Shown: piece by piece, positions 44,370 to 53,236 of the stretch | Numbering within the stretch: position 1 is the first letter of the stretch | How the letters are laid out: every line of letters begins with the position of its first letter | NCBI RefSeq assembly: GCF_001634625.1 | Contig: NZ_LRSE01000004.1 | Coordinates: 186,001 to 250,000, forward strand | Direction: 5' to 3' | DNA length: 64,000 nucleotides | Source of the DNA: Croceicoccus bisphenolivorans | GTDB taxonomy: Bacteria; Pseudomonadota; Alphaproteobacteria; Sphingomonadales; Sphingomonadaceae | Program-made: the position numbers and the translations under genes | Notes under the pieces: model-generated | Seen by the model: the letters and a program-made list of their open reading frames with translations, nothing else | The model's database searches: none | What the model was told of the DNA's origin: nothing

Positions 44370-47000
44370 ATGGCCGTAAAGGCACTTGGATCGCAGCGTA
44401 ACTCCGGACTGATCCGTCCGGATGGCCGGAACGCGGGCCTCTTGGCGGCGCTGCTGGCCGGTACGGCTCTCGTGCCCGCGCCCGCACTGGCCCAGAACGT
44501 TGTAGCAGCAGAGGATGCGGCGCAGCCCGCACCGATGGTGCCGCAGGCAACGATCGTCCGCCAGATCGCGGTGGCCGGCGCACAGCGGCTCGAGCCGCAG
44601 ACGATCCTTTCCTACATCAAGATGCGCCCCGGCGACGTCTATGATGCTGCCGCGGCCGACTCCGCGCTGAAGGAACTCTACGCGACAGAGCTGTTCTCTG
44701 ACGTGAAGATCCGCGAGGCTGACGGCAATGTCGTGATCCAGGTGGTCGAGAACCCGATCATTAACCGCATCATCCTGGAAGGGAACAAGCGGCTCAAGGA
44801 CGACAAGATCTATCCCGAGATCAAGCTCGCCCCGCGCCAGATCTATACCCGTTCCAAGGTGCGCGCCGACGTTAACCGCATCATCGAGCTGTACAAGCGG
44901 CAGGGCCGCTTTGCCGCCACAGTGGAGCCCAAATCCGTCACGCTGGATCAGAACCGCGTCGACATCGTGTTCGAGATCAAGGAAGGGCCGAAGTCCAAGG
45001 TCCGCCAGATCAACATCATTGGTAACGACCAGTTCTCCGACGGCGAACTGCGCGGAGAGATGCTGACGAAGCAGACCGGCTTCCTCTCGTTCCTTAAGGG
45101 CGGCACCAGCTACGATCCCGACAAGCTGGCCTTCGACCAGCAGAAGCTGCGCCAGTTCTACCTGACCGAGGGTTATGCCGATTTCCGCGTTGTTTCCGCC
45201 GTTGCGGAGCTGACGCCGGACAAGAAGGACTTCATCATCACTTACGTGGTGGAGGAAGGCGATCGCTACAAGTTCGGCGACGTCACGGTCGAGAGCGAGA
45301 TCCGCGATTTCGATTCAGAGCGCATGACCAAGAGCCTGTCGATGAAGCAGGGCGACTGGTACAACGCCGAGATGGTGGAAAACACCATCGAGGGGCTGTC
45401 CGAAACGATCGGCGCGTTCGGCTATGCCTTTGCCGAGGTCGATCCGGAATACCGGCGCAGCAAGGAAGACCTGACCATGTCGGTCAACTTCCGCATCGCC
45501 AACGCCCCGCGCGTCTATGTCGAATCGATCGACATCAACGGCAACACGCTGACGCAGGACAAGGTCGTGCGCCGCGAATTCCGCCTGACTGAGGGCGACG
45601 CGTTCAATTCGCTGCAGGTCAAGCGGTCGACCGCGCGCATCAACTCGCTGGGCTATTTCCAGGAAAACTTCGAGGTCGAACAGGCGCAGGGCAGCGCGCC
45701 AGACCGCGTGAAGCTGATCGCCAACGTCGAGGAAAAGGCGACCGGCGAACTGCAGCTTTCTGCCGGTTTCTCCAGCCTTGAAAGCTTCATCCTGCAAGGC
45801 TCGATCCAGCAGCGCAACTTCCGCGGGCGTGGCCAGACGGTCGGCCTGTCGCTCAATTATTCGCGCTATTCGAAGTCGGCGCAGATCAGCTTTACCGAAC
45901 CGTACATGTTCGATTCGAACATTTCGTTCGGTGCCGACATCTACCGGCGCGACTACAACAGCTTCAACTACTTCAATTCCGACCGTAACCGGACTTACGA
46001 GAACAGCACCACCGGCTTCTCGCTCCGCGCTGGCACCCCGCTCAGCGAATACATGACGCTGATCGGCCGCTACACCCTCAATCTTGAGGATGTGACGCTG
46101 GGCAGCCAGTATTTCTCCGACTTCGACAACGACGGCACGTTTGAGTGTAATCCGCTGGTTGCCGGACGCTACCTTTGTGACGCGTTGGGCAAGCGGACGA
46201 GCTCGATCATCGGCGCCAGCCTCGTATTCGACAACCTCAACAACCGCATCCGTCCCAGCCGCGGCACGCGCATTGTCGGCAACGTCGATTATGCGGGCGT
46301 TGGCGGCGACGTCTATTACGGCCGTGTTCGCGGCAACGCCGCGAAGTACTGGGACGTGATGAAGGGCTTCATCTTCTCGGTTCAGGCAGAGGGTGGCTAT
46401 ATCAAGTCGCTGAAGGACCGGAATGTAGAGGGCACGGACGATGTTCGCCTGACCGACCGTTTCTTCCTTGGCGAACCGGACCTGCGCGGCTTCGACATCC
46501 GCGGCATCGGCCCGCGCGTGGTGCGCAAGCGCGTGATCGACGGGGTGGTGAGCGAGGATCGCAGCAACTGGACCGACGACGCGCTGGGCGGCCGCATGTA
46601 TTACAAGGGCCGTGCAGAGCTTGAAATCCCGCTCGGTTCCGGCGCGCGCGAAATGGGCTTGCGCCCGTCGATCTTCGCCGACATCGGCGCGGTCTGGGGG
46701 CTGAAGGATCCCGTCGTCAACAATATCTATTCCGAGATCACCTCGACCGACGACGAAGGTAACACCACGGGCAGTGTGCTGACGACGAATCCGATCGCGG
46801 CGGACGGCGTTACCGAAAACACCCTTCTTTATGTCGAGGAGTACCTTGGGGACACACCCAAGCCGCGCGTCGCCGTGGGCGTGGGTATCAGCTGGAATTC
46901 GCCATTCGGTCCGCTTCGTCTCGATTTCTCGAAAGCACTGCTGAAGGAAGAAGGGGACGATCCCAAGACCTTCAGCTTCAACGTAGGAACACAATTCTGA
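44370..47000 (+). CDS. bamA: Outer membrane protein assembly factor BamA
   Basis: This 876-residue Omp85 protein inserts beta-barrels into the outer membrane. It has a signal peptide (cleavage near PALAQ), five POTRA domains (about residues 55-410) and a C-terminal barrel of about 400 residues ending in FNVGTQF. GEPDLRGFDIRGIGPR is the conserved VRGF-like loop. The ATG at 44370 is preceded by GGGAAGGCACGTGG; an ATG at 44346 would add eight residues. The stop overlaps the skp start. Confidence 0.95.
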   Translation: MAVKALGSQRNSGLIRPDGRNAGLLAALLAGTALVPAPALAQNVVAAEDAAQPAPMVPQATIVRQIAVAGAQRLEPQTILSYIKMRPGDVYDAAAADSALKELYATELFSDVKIREADGNVVIQVVENPIINRIILEGNKRLKDDKIYPEIKLAPRQIYTRSKVRADVNRIIELYKRQGRFAATVEPKSVTLDQNRVDIVFEIKEGPKSKVRQINIIGNDQFSDGELRGEMLTKQTGFLSFLKGGTSYDPDKLAFDQQKLRQFYLTEGYADFRVVSAVAELTPDKKDFIITYVVEEGDRYKFGDVTVESEIRDFDSERMTKSLSMKQGDWYNAEMVENTIEGLSETIGAFGYAFAEVDPEYRRSKEDLTMSVNFRIANAPRVYVESIDINGNTLTQDKVVRREFRLTEGDAFNSLQVKRSTARINSLGYFQENFEVEQAQGSAPDRVKLIANVEEKATGELQLSAGFSSLESFILQGSIQQRNFRGRGQTVGLSLNYSRYSKSAQISFTEPYMFDSNISFGADIYRRDYNSFNYFNSDRNRTYENSTTGFSLRAGTPLSEYMTLIGRYTLNLEDVTLGSQYFSDFDNDGTFECNPLVAGRYLCDALGKRTSSIIGASLVFDNLNNRIRPSRGTRIVGNVDYAGVGGDVYYGRVRGNAAKYWDVMKGFIFSVQAEGGYIKSLKDRNVEGTDDVRLTDRFFLGEPDLRGFDIRGIGPRVVRKRVIDGVVSEDRSNWTDDALGGRMYYKGRAELEIPLGSGAREMGLRPSIFADIGAVWGLKDPVVNNIYSEITSTDDEGNTTGSVLTTNPIAADGVTENTLLYVEEYLGDTPKPRVAVGVGISWNSPFGPLRLDFSKALLKEEGDDPKTFSFNVGTQF

Positions 47001-47650
47001 TGAAGACTTCGCACAAGCTTATCGCCGCCGCGCTGGCCGCTGCCGCGCCCGTGGCGCTTCCGGTCGCGGCTTCGGCGCAGGTCGCGCCGGGCATCGCCAT
47101 CGCCAACCCCGACGCCATCGTCGCCAATTCGGCCGCCTTCAAGCTGGCCGAACAGCAGCGCCCGACGACGTACAAGGCCCAGCTCGACGCGGCCGAAGCC
47201 CGCCGTGCGCAGCTTCAGGCCCAGCTGGAACCGCTGGTCACCAAGTACCAGACCGACAGCCAGGTCGCTTCGCCGAACCAGGCTTCGCTGGCCCAGCAGG
47301 CCCAGCAGATCCAGCGCATCCAGCAGTCGGGCGAAGCCGAACTGAACCGCATGTTGCAGCCGGTCGCCCTGTCGCGCGCCTATGTGCTCGAACAGATCAG
47401 CGACAAGCTGGAAGCGGCGATGACCGCAGCCCAGCAGAAGCGCAAGATCACGCTGGTGCTGAACCCGGCATCGGTCGTCGCTGCCGATCAGGCCTATAAC
47501 CTGAACCAGGACGTTCTGACCGAGCTGAACCGCATGATCCCGCAGGCACAGCTGGTGCCGCCCGCTGACTGGAAGCCGCGCGCCCAGCGCGAGGCCGAGG
47601 CAGCGCAGGCCGCACAGGCAGGCAATGCTGCCGCCGCCGGCGGCCGCTAA
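47000..47650 (+). CDS. Periplasmic chaperone OmpH/Skp family
   Basis: This 216-residue protein has a signal peptide (ending VAASA-QV) and a long glutamine/alanine-rich helical hairpin typical of OmpH/Skp ([20 protein letters not shown] ... [20 protein letters not shown]). It would chaperone unfolded outer-membrane proteins to BamA, whose gene overlaps it by one base. The C terminus is alanine-rich and longer than in E. coli Skp. Confidence 0.85.
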   Translation: MKTSHKLIAAALAAAAPVALPVAASAQVAPGIAIANPDAIVANSAAFKLAEQQRPTTYKAQLDAAEARRAQLQAQLEPLVTKYQTDSQVASPNQASLAQQAQQIQRIQQSGEAELNRMLQPVALSRAYVLEQISDKLEAAMTAAQQKRKITLVLNPASVVAADQAYNLNQDVLTELNRMIPQAQLVPPADWKPRAQREAEAAQAAQAGNAAAAGGR

Positions 47651-47670
47651 GTCGGGACAAGGGGGCACAT

Positions 47671-48114
47671 ATGGACGAGACCGGCTTTGACCTGACGAAG
47701 GTTCTTGAACTGCTGCCGCATCGTTATCCGATGCTGCTGGTCGACAGGGTGGTTTCGCTGGACCCTGAAAAGGAGATCCATGCGGTCAAGGCCGTCTCGT
47801 TCAATGAAGACTTCTTCCAGGGCCACTTTCCCGGCCGTCCGATCATGCCGGGCGTGCTACAGGTAGAGGCGCTGGCACAGGCCGCGGGGCTTCTCGCGGT
47901 CAAGGCGCTGGGCCTCGAAGGTTCGGGCAAGCTGGTCTATTTCCTTGCCATCGACAACGCGAAGTTCCGTGCGCCGGTCGAACCCGGCCACCTGCTCGAC
48001 CTGAAAGTCAGCTTCGTGCACAAGCGTGCCCGCATCTGCAAGTTCGCCGGCACCGCGTCCATCGGCGATACGGTGACTTGCGAGTGCGAGTTCACCGCCA
48101 TGATCGAGAAATAG
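47671..48114 (+). CDS. fabZ: 3-hydroxyacyl-ACP dehydratase FabZ
   Basis: This 147-residue hot-dog-fold enzyme dehydrates 3-hydroxyacyl-ACP in fatty acid synthesis. The active-site histidine lies in [20 protein letters not shown] and the glutamate follows. In many proteobacteria lpxD separates skp from fabZ and lpxA follows; neither is here, with only 20 bp between skp and fabZ, consistent with a sphingolipid-based outer membrane. Confidence 0.96.
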   Translation: MDETGFDLTKVLELLPHRYPMLLVDRVVSLDPEKEIHAVKAVSFNEDFFQGHFPGRPIMPGVLQVEALAQAAGLLAVKALGLEGSGKLVYFLAIDNAKFRAPVEPGHLLDLKVSFVHKRARICKFAGTASIGDTVTCECEFTAMIEK

Positions 48115-48146
48115 CACCGTAATTCGCTTCATGGCGGCCTGCGGAA

Positions 48147-48214
48147 GGCGATTCGCCATGCTTCCGGTGCTCACGTACTGATGTGCGCTGCGCGCCGGGT
48201 CATGACGGATCACC
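48147..48214 (-). repeat. Long hairpin repeat, copy B
   Basis: The apex (48161-48199, minus-strand sense) reads CCCGGCGCGCAGCG, a small hairpin, then GTGAGCACCGGAAG, nearly identical to copy A. Flanking arms GGTGATCCGTCATG and CATGGCGAATCGCC (minus sense) give 11 Watson-Crick pairs, two G-U pairs and one mismatch. It begins 33 bp after the fabZ stop. Confidence 0.85.
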
Positions 48215-48363
48215 ACCCTCGACTCGCCCTGAACCAAATTCCGGCACTATTTCAGGAGCGGCCCCTTCGCTTGCTTTTTGGCGGAATCGCCGCTAAGCGC
48301 GCCGCTTTCACGAACAACCCCCGTGTTTCCGGTCGGAACCGGAGCATCAACGGAGATACCGCC

Positions 48364-48588
48364 ATGAAGGCCGATACCCATCCCGACTACCACATGATCA
48401 AGGTGCAGATGACCGACGGCACCGTGTTCGAAACGCGCTCCACCTGGGGCAGCGAAGGCGACACGCTGGCGCTGGAAATCGATCCCACCAGCCACCCGGC
48501 ATGGACTGGCGGCAACCGCGTGGTCAACGAAGGTGGCCGTGTCGCCCGCTTCAACCAGCGCTTCGGCGGTCTCAAGCTCAAGAAGTAA
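48364..48588 (+). CDS. rpmE: 50S ribosomal protein L31 (zinc-free form)
   Basis: This 74-residue L31 starts [20 protein letters not shown] and ends [13 protein letters not shown]. It contains no cysteine, so it is the C-minus paralogue type that does not bind zinc. The start is preceded by ACGGAGATACCGCC. A strong terminator follows. Confidence 0.93.
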   Translation: MKADTHPDYHMIKVQMTDGTVFETRSTWGSEGDTLALEIDPTSHPAWTGGNRVVNEGGRVARFNQRFGGLKLKK

Positions 48589-48614
48589 TCCCTTCGCGGC
48601 TTGTACGAATAACG

Positions 48615-48640
48615 GGGCGGTCCTTTCGGGCCGCCCTTTT
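48615..48640 (+). terminator. Intrinsic terminator after rpmE
   Basis: GGGCGGTCC pairs with GGGCCGCCC around TTTC (one T-G pair), followed by TTTTCG. Confidence 0.85.
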
Positions 48641-48741
48641 CGTTTGCGGCTTGCCCTTTGCGTTGGGGGGACGGGCCGCTATTCGGGAACAAGCGACGGG
48701 GGCGAACCGTCTGCATTGCTTACGGTTCGAAAGGAAATCCC

Positions 48742-49689
48742 TTGCCCACTGGTCTTGTCGCGCTTCTGGATGACGTATCGCTGATCGCCCGCGCGGCGGC
48801 AGCCAGCATGGACGATGTCGCCGCCGGTGCCGCCAAGGCCGGATCGAAGGCGGCGGGCGTCGTGATCGACGATGCGGCGGTGACCCCGTCCTACGTCACC
48901 GGCTTTACCCCGCAGCGCGAATTGCCGATCATCTGGAAGATCACCAAGGGTTCCTTCCGCAACAAGTTGCTGATCCTGCTGCCCGCGGCCTTGCTGCTCA
49001 GCCAGTTCCTGCCGATCGCGATCACGCCGATCCTGATGCTGGGCGGCCTGTTCCTGTCCTATGAAGGGGCGGAAAAGATCATGGAGAAGCTGGGCGGCGC
49101 GAAGCACGGCAAGACGGTGGACGACAAGATCACCGACGTTGCCGAGTTCGAGAAGCAGCGTGTTTCCGGCGCGATCCGCACCGACCTGATCCTCTCGGCC
49201 GAGATCATGGCCATTTCCCTGAACGAAGTGGCGGACCAGTCGCTGCTGATCCGCGCCGTGGCGCTGGCCGTGGTGGGCATTGGCATTACTGTGCTGGTCT
49301 ACGGAGCGGTCGCGCTTATCGTGAAGATGGACGATATCGGCCTCCACCTCCTCGATCGCACGTCCGCCGCGGCCAAGTCGGTAGGCGCGTTCCTGATCCG
49401 GCTGATGCCGAAACTGATGATCTTCCTGTCGGTCGTCGGCACGGCGGCGATGCTGTGGGTTGGCGGCGGCATCGTGCTGCACGGGCTGGAGGAATTGGGC
49501 GTTCACGGCCCTGCCGAGTTGGTGCACACGCTCCAGCATTCGGTCGAACTGGCCACCGGTGCGCTGTCGGGCGTGCTGGGTTGGCTGACTTATGCCATTG
49601 GTTCGGCCATTGTTGGCCTGGTGCTGGGCGCGATCATCGCGCTGGCGTTGCACAAGGTGCTGGCGCTGTTCGGGAAGGGCGGGCACTGA
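48742..49689 (+). CDS. DUF808 family inner membrane protein (YedI-like)
   Basis: This 315-residue protein starts at a TTG codon to give the family-typical N terminus PTGLVALLDDVSLIARAAA; AAGGAAAT lies nine bases upstream. The frame is open to 48658 but no better start exists. It has about six transmembrane helices and the conserved SYEGAEKI and TDLILSAEIMAISLNEV segments of DUF808. A transport role has been suggested for the family but is not established. Confidence 0.88.
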   Translation: MPTGLVALLDDVSLIARAAAASMDDVAAGAAKAGSKAAGVVIDDAAVTPSYVTGFTPQRELPIIWKITKGSFRNKLLILLPAALLLSQFLPIAITPILMLGGLFLSYEGAEKIMEKLGGAKHGKTVDDKITDVAEFEKQRVSGAIRTDLILSAEIMAISLNEVADQSLLIRAVALAVVGIGITVLVYGAVALIVKMDDIGLHLLDRTSAAAKSVGAFLIRLMPKLMIFLSVVGTAAMLWVGGGIVLHGLEELGVHGPAELVHTLQHSVELATGALSGVLGWLTYAIGSAIVGLVLGAIIALALHKVLALFGKGGH

Positions 49690-49710
49690 TCCCGCACCGC
49701 CCGGTGCCGG

Positions 49711-50358
49711 TCACTTCCATTCCTTCTCGCGGTACCACTGCGTGATCACGTATTTCATGCCCTTCCGCACTTTCATCCCGTGATGCAGGGTGGCGGCGTT
49801 GGGCGATCCGTCGGCGCGCATGTTGTTCCAGCAGACCAGCCGCCCCGCTTCCGGCTGGAACATCTTGCCCGCCACCTTGAACCGCGTTGCCCCGCCTGCT
49901 TCCGGTTCGTTCAGGTAGACCATGAAGGTCCACGTCCGCTGGCCCGCGACGCTGCAGTACTTTTGGTAGTCGGCGCCTGACGGTTCGAAATAGTCGGTGT
50001 GGTTCTTGAATTCCTGCCCCACTTCGTATCGCTGCCCCTGCGATGGTTCGGCATGGCGCGGGTCGATGCCCGAAAGCTGCGTGAACAGGGCGCGCAGATC
50101 CTGCACAACGGGTTCGTCAGGAGACAGGTCGCAGGTCTCGCTCGTCCGGAAATAGTCGTCGCCGTTGGGATCGGCGATGGTCGAGGGCCGCCGGTTCGCA
50201 TCGATCAGCGCCATCAATTCGCTGCGCATTGCCGCAGGCACGAAATCGCGCAGGGTGAACAGTTCCAGTTTGGGTGAGGGCACCCGCTGCATTCCGGGCC
50301 AGGCGCGTAGCCGGGCCGATACCGTTTCGCCGAAATCCTGCTCGTCCAGATCTTTCAT
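49711..50358 (-). CDS. Prolyl 4-hydroxylase-like 2OG-Fe(II) oxygenase
   Basis: This 215-residue protein has the Fe(II) HxD motif in EFKNHTDYF (about residues 115-117), the strand RTWTFMVYLNEPEAGGATRF and the distal histidine in ATLHHGMKVRKGMKYVITQW with a lysine that would bind 2-oxoglutarate. It matches the P4Hc family. The substrate in bacteria is unknown, with peptidyl proline plausible. The ATG at 50358 was chosen over an upstream extension that lacks family similarity. It is divergent from gspH. Confidence 0.88.
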   Translation of the reverse strand: MKDLDEQDFGETVSARLRAWPGMQRVPSPKLELFTLRDFVPAAMRSELMALIDANRRPSTIADPNGDDYFRTSETCDLSPDEPVVQDLRALFTQLSGIDPRHAEPSQGQRYEVGQEFKNHTDYFEPSGADYQKYCSVAGQRTWTFMVYLNEPEAGGATRFKVAGKMFQPEAGRLVCWNNMRADGSPNAATLHHGMKVRKGMKYVITQWYREKEWK

Positions 50359-50450
50359 GGCTGCGGAGATAGGCAATCCGCGCGCCCGCGCCAACCATGC
50401 AGCACGGCGCTTGCAGCCTGAACCGCGCTGGCGCATAGCTGCGCCCCGCC

Positions 50451-50930
50451 ATGCAGCCCCGCCCCACCCGTAGAAAGCCACGCAACGGCTTCAGCCTTGT
50501 CGAGCTGATGGTCGTGCTTTTCGTCATCGCGCTGATGGCGGGGGCGGCCGTGCTGACGATGCCCGACGGCAGCGGCGACCTGAGGCGGGAGGCCGAGCGA
50601 TTCGCCGCCCGCACCATGGCCGCGCGGGACGAGGCGATCGCCACTTCGGCATCGGTTTCCACGGTCGTCGGTCCGGCGGGCTACTACTACGAACGCCGCG
50701 TCGACGGGCGGTGGGCACCGCTTGACGGAACGCTCGACGCCGCGGACTGGGAAGACGGGACGATCGCCGCGGTGAAAGGGCGTAGCGAGGGCGCGCCCGC
50801 CAACCGCCGCGTCGTCTTCGATCCGCTGGGGCTGGCGAGCGAGGACTTGCGCCTGCGCCTGTCACATGACGGCAACGCGATGGTCGTAACCGTGCGCCGC
50901 AACGGCGAGGTTGCCGTGTCTGCGAACTGA
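50451..50930 (+). CDS. gspH: Type II secretion minor pseudopilin GspH
   Basis: This 159-residue protein has a type IV prepilin leader with cleavage before phenylalanine in RNG-FSLVELMVVLFVIALM, including the conserved Glu5, and a C-terminal globular domain. It is the first of four consecutive pseudopilin genes that form the tip of the type II secretion pseudopilus. Confidence 0.85.
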   Translation: MQPRPTRRKPRNGFSLVELMVVLFVIALMAGAAVLTMPDGSGDLRREAERFAARTMAARDEAIATSASVSTVVGPAGYYYERRVDGRWAPLDGTLDAADWEDGTIAAVKGRSEGAPANRRVVFDPLGLASEDLRLRLSHDGNAMVVTVRRNGEVAVSAN

Positions 50931-50935
50931 CGACG

Positions 50936-51322
50936 ATGGCTCCCCGTAAACCAAGGCCGAACGGCTTCACCCTGATCGAACTGCTGGTCGCGCTGGCGGT
51001 TTTTGCTCTGGCGGGGCTGACGCTGATGCGGATGGAGGGGCAGTCGATCGCGCGCACCGCCGATCTGGAACAGCGCCTGCTGCGCGAGGTTACGGCCCAG
51101 AACCTTGCCGCCGAATGGCTGACCGATCCGATGCCGCCCGCGCTGGGCGAGGATTCGGGTGCGGTGGAAAATGCCGGGCGCCAGTTCGCGTGGAACCGTG
51201 TGGTGGAAGCACCGCCCGAATATCCCGGCACGATCCGCATCCTGCTTTCCGTTCGCGAAGTGACGCCGGGTCGCGAATCGAGCGCGGTCACATACGAATT
51301 TCTGCGGATCGCCCCGTCATGA
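50936..51322 (+). CDS. gspI: Type II secretion minor pseudopilin GspI
   Basis: This 128-residue protein has the prepilin leader PNG-FTLIELLVALAVFALAG with Glu5. It starts 5 bp after gspH and its stop overlaps the gspJ ATG (ATGA). GspI nucleates the tip complex with GspJ and GspK. Confidence 0.87.
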   Translation: MAPRKPRPNGFTLIELLVALAVFALAGLTLMRMEGQSIARTADLEQRLLREVTAQNLAAEWLTDPMPPALGEDSGAVENAGRQFAWNRVVEAPPEYPGTIRILLSVREVTPGRESSAVTYEFLRIAPS

Positions 51323-51921
51323 CAGGCAAGCCCCGCGTCCGCGCCAACGGCTTTACGCTTGTCGAGATGCTTGTCGCGCTTGTCCTGTTCGCGGTCATCG
51401 CGGGCGGGGCGATCGGGCTGCTGCGCTTTTCCGTCGATGCGGAGATCGGCGGGCGGAAAGTGACAGAACGGATCGCCGACCAGCGCCGCTTCATCGCGGT
51501 GTGGACGGCCGATCTTGCGCAAGCCGCCGCAAGGCCGGTGCGGGACGAAAACGGCGCGGCCCATCCGGCGATGGAGCAGGGGGCTAACGGGGCCCTGATC
51601 GACCTGACCCGCAGCGGCTGGGACAACCTGACCGGCGAGGCGCGATCATCGTTGCAGCGGGTCAGCTGGCGGGTGGACGGCGACCGGTTGGTTCGCGTCG
51701 GCCTGCCGTTTACCGATGGCGCGACCCCGCCGGAGCCTTCGCCGATGCTCCGCATTGCAGGCACACCGCGCCTGCGCTTTCGCGCGCCGGAAGGAAACTG
51801 GCTGGACCGTTGGGAAAGCGAGCGCGCAACGGACCTGCCCACCGCGGTCGAACTGCTGGTGCCGCAGGACGACGGCACGACGCTGCGGGTGGTCGCGCTG
51901 GTCGGGGCGAATTACCAGTGA
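51319..51921 (+). CDS. gspJ: Type II secretion minor pseudopilin GspJ
   Basis: This 200-residue protein has the prepilin leader ANG-FTLVEMLVALVLFAVIAGG with Glu5 and a typical GspJ C terminus (TAVELLVPQDDGTTLRVVALV). The ATG overlaps the gspI stop. A longer in-frame extension to 51115 lies within gspI and is rejected. Confidence 0.87.
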   Translation: MTGKPRVRANGFTLVEMLVALVLFAVIAGGAIGLLRFSVDAEIGGRKVTERIADQRRFIAVWTADLAQAAARPVRDENGAAHPAMEQGANGALIDLTRSGWDNLTGEARSSLQRVSWRVDGDRLVRVGLPFTDGATPPEPSPMLRIAGTPRLRFRAPEGNWLDRWESERATDLPTAVELLVPQDDGTTLRVVALVGANYQ

Positions 51922-52916
51922 GGCGCGTGTCGCAAAGCTGGATGCGCGCGAAAGATCGCGGCGCGGCGCTGCTGTCGGTGCTGCTGCTTGTCGCCGTGAT
52001 GGCGGTGATCGCGGCTGTCATGCTGGAGCGGCTGAACCTTGCCACGCGGCTGGCCGCGAATTCGCAAGCGATGGCGCAGGCGCGGCTCTATGCATTGAGC
52101 GCGGAAAACATCGTCGCCTCCCGCCTTGGCGCGCTGGTCGCGATCGATCGCAAACGGACGGTCGATCCCGGCGGGTTGCTGGACAGCGAAACGCCGCTGC
52201 CCCTGTCGCGCGGCAGTGTGACGGTGACCGTGATCGACCGTGGCAACTGTTTCAACGTCAATTCGCTGGTCGTGGGTGAAGGCGAGCGTGCGCGCCTCAA
52301 CATCCCCTCGCTCGACCAGTTCCGCCGCCTCATGGATTCGCTGCAGGTTCCGGTCGACAAGGCGGTCATCGTCAGCGATTCGCTGGCCGACTGGATCGAT
52401 GCCGATCAGGATCCGCAAGTGAACGGAGCGGAAGACAGCTATTACCAGACGCTCGACGTGCCGTATCGCACGCCGGGCCAGCGCATCGTCGACCTGTCGG
52501 AACTGCGCGCCGTGCGCGGCATGGACGAACCGACGTACCAGCGCCTGCTGCCATGGCTCTGCGCATTGCCGGGCAGCGAACGCGCGGTCATCAACCTCAA
52601 CACCCTGCGCCCCGATCAGGCCCCGCTCGTCACCGCACTGACCCCCGGCACACTGAATGCAGAGCAGGTTCGCGCCTTGCTGGAAGCGCGTCCGGCAACA
52701 GGATGGGCAACGCTGAACGAGGCGATCGCACCGCTCGCCCGCTCCGGTTCTCCGCTTGGCCCGGCGCAGCTTCGCCAGCTTGGCGTTGCCAGCCGCTGGT
52801 TCGAGGCAAAGCTGGTTGTGCGGGTCGACTCGGTGGTGCTGGAAGAACGCGCATTGATCGACGCGCAGCTCGAACCGGCGCGTGTCATGGCGCGAAGCTG
52901 GGGCGAGGCGAATTAG
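51918..52916 (+). CDS. gspK: Type II secretion minor pseudopilin GspK
   Basis: This 332-residue protein has a prepilin-like N terminus (DRG-AALLSVLLLVAVMAVIA) without Glu5, as is normal for GspK, and a large helical domain (GNCFNVNSLV, then SLADWIDADQDPQ) with the tip-binding region. A GTG start overlaps the gspJ stop (GTGA); GTG 51927 and ATG 51942 are alternatives. No gspL/M follows. Confidence 0.87.
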   Translation: MRRVSQSWMRAKDRGAALLSVLLLVAVMAVIAAVMLERLNLATRLAANSQAMAQARLYALSAENIVASRLGALVAIDRKRTVDPGGLLDSETPLPLSRGSVTVTVIDRGNCFNVNSLVVGEGERARLNIPSLDQFRRLMDSLQVPVDKAVIVSDSLADWIDADQDPQVNGAEDSYYQTLDVPYRTPGQRIVDLSELRAVRGMDEPTYQRLLPWLCALPGSERAVINLNTLRPDQAPLVTALTPGTLNAEQVRALLEARPATGWATLNEAIAPLARSGSPLGPAQLRQLGVASRWFEAKLVVRVDSVVLEERALIDAQLEPARVMARSWGEAN

Positions 52917-52920
52917 GGCC

Positions 52921-52937
52921 GCGTAATAATATTACGC
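52921..52937. repeat. 17-bp AT-rich palindrome after gspK
   Basis: GCGTAATA-A-TATTACGC is a perfect palindrome starting 5 bp after the gspK stop. GGCCGCGT and ACGCGTGGCC around it, followed by TTTTTT at about 52955, could also act as a terminator. Confidence 0.45.
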
Positions 52938-53085
52938 ATCACGCGTGGCCGTTCGTTTTTTGCTTCCCTTATCGCCTCGCTTGTGCAACAGGCGCAGCCC
53001 GCCGCCGATAGCGCTTGACGCGAGGTTGCGGCAGTGAAAACAGGCCATCATTCCTGTCATCAGACAGGGTCCAGAATGGCTTTGT

Positions 53086-53163
53086 GGCGACCGTAGCTCA
53101 GTTGGTTAGAGCGCCGGTTTGTGGTACCGGAGGTCGTGGGTTCGAACCCCATCGGTCGCCCCA
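53086..53163 (+). tRNA. tRNA-His (anticodon GTG)
   Basis: The acceptor GCGACCG (53087-53093) pairs with CGGTCGC, with an extra encoded G-1 opposite C73. The anticodon loop carries GTG in TTTGTGG, the T arm is TTCGAAC and CCA is encoded at 53161-53163. Confidence 0.96.
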
Positions 53164-53236
53164 GCTTTCACTGTCGGACAGGGGCGAAATCCACGCATTC
53201 CCACGTCTGTACCGGGAAGAGGCGGCGCGATTTCGC

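Noticed and set aside
45315-46994. 559-codon antisense frame over bamA
   Set aside because: Shadow frame without ribosome binding site or domain.
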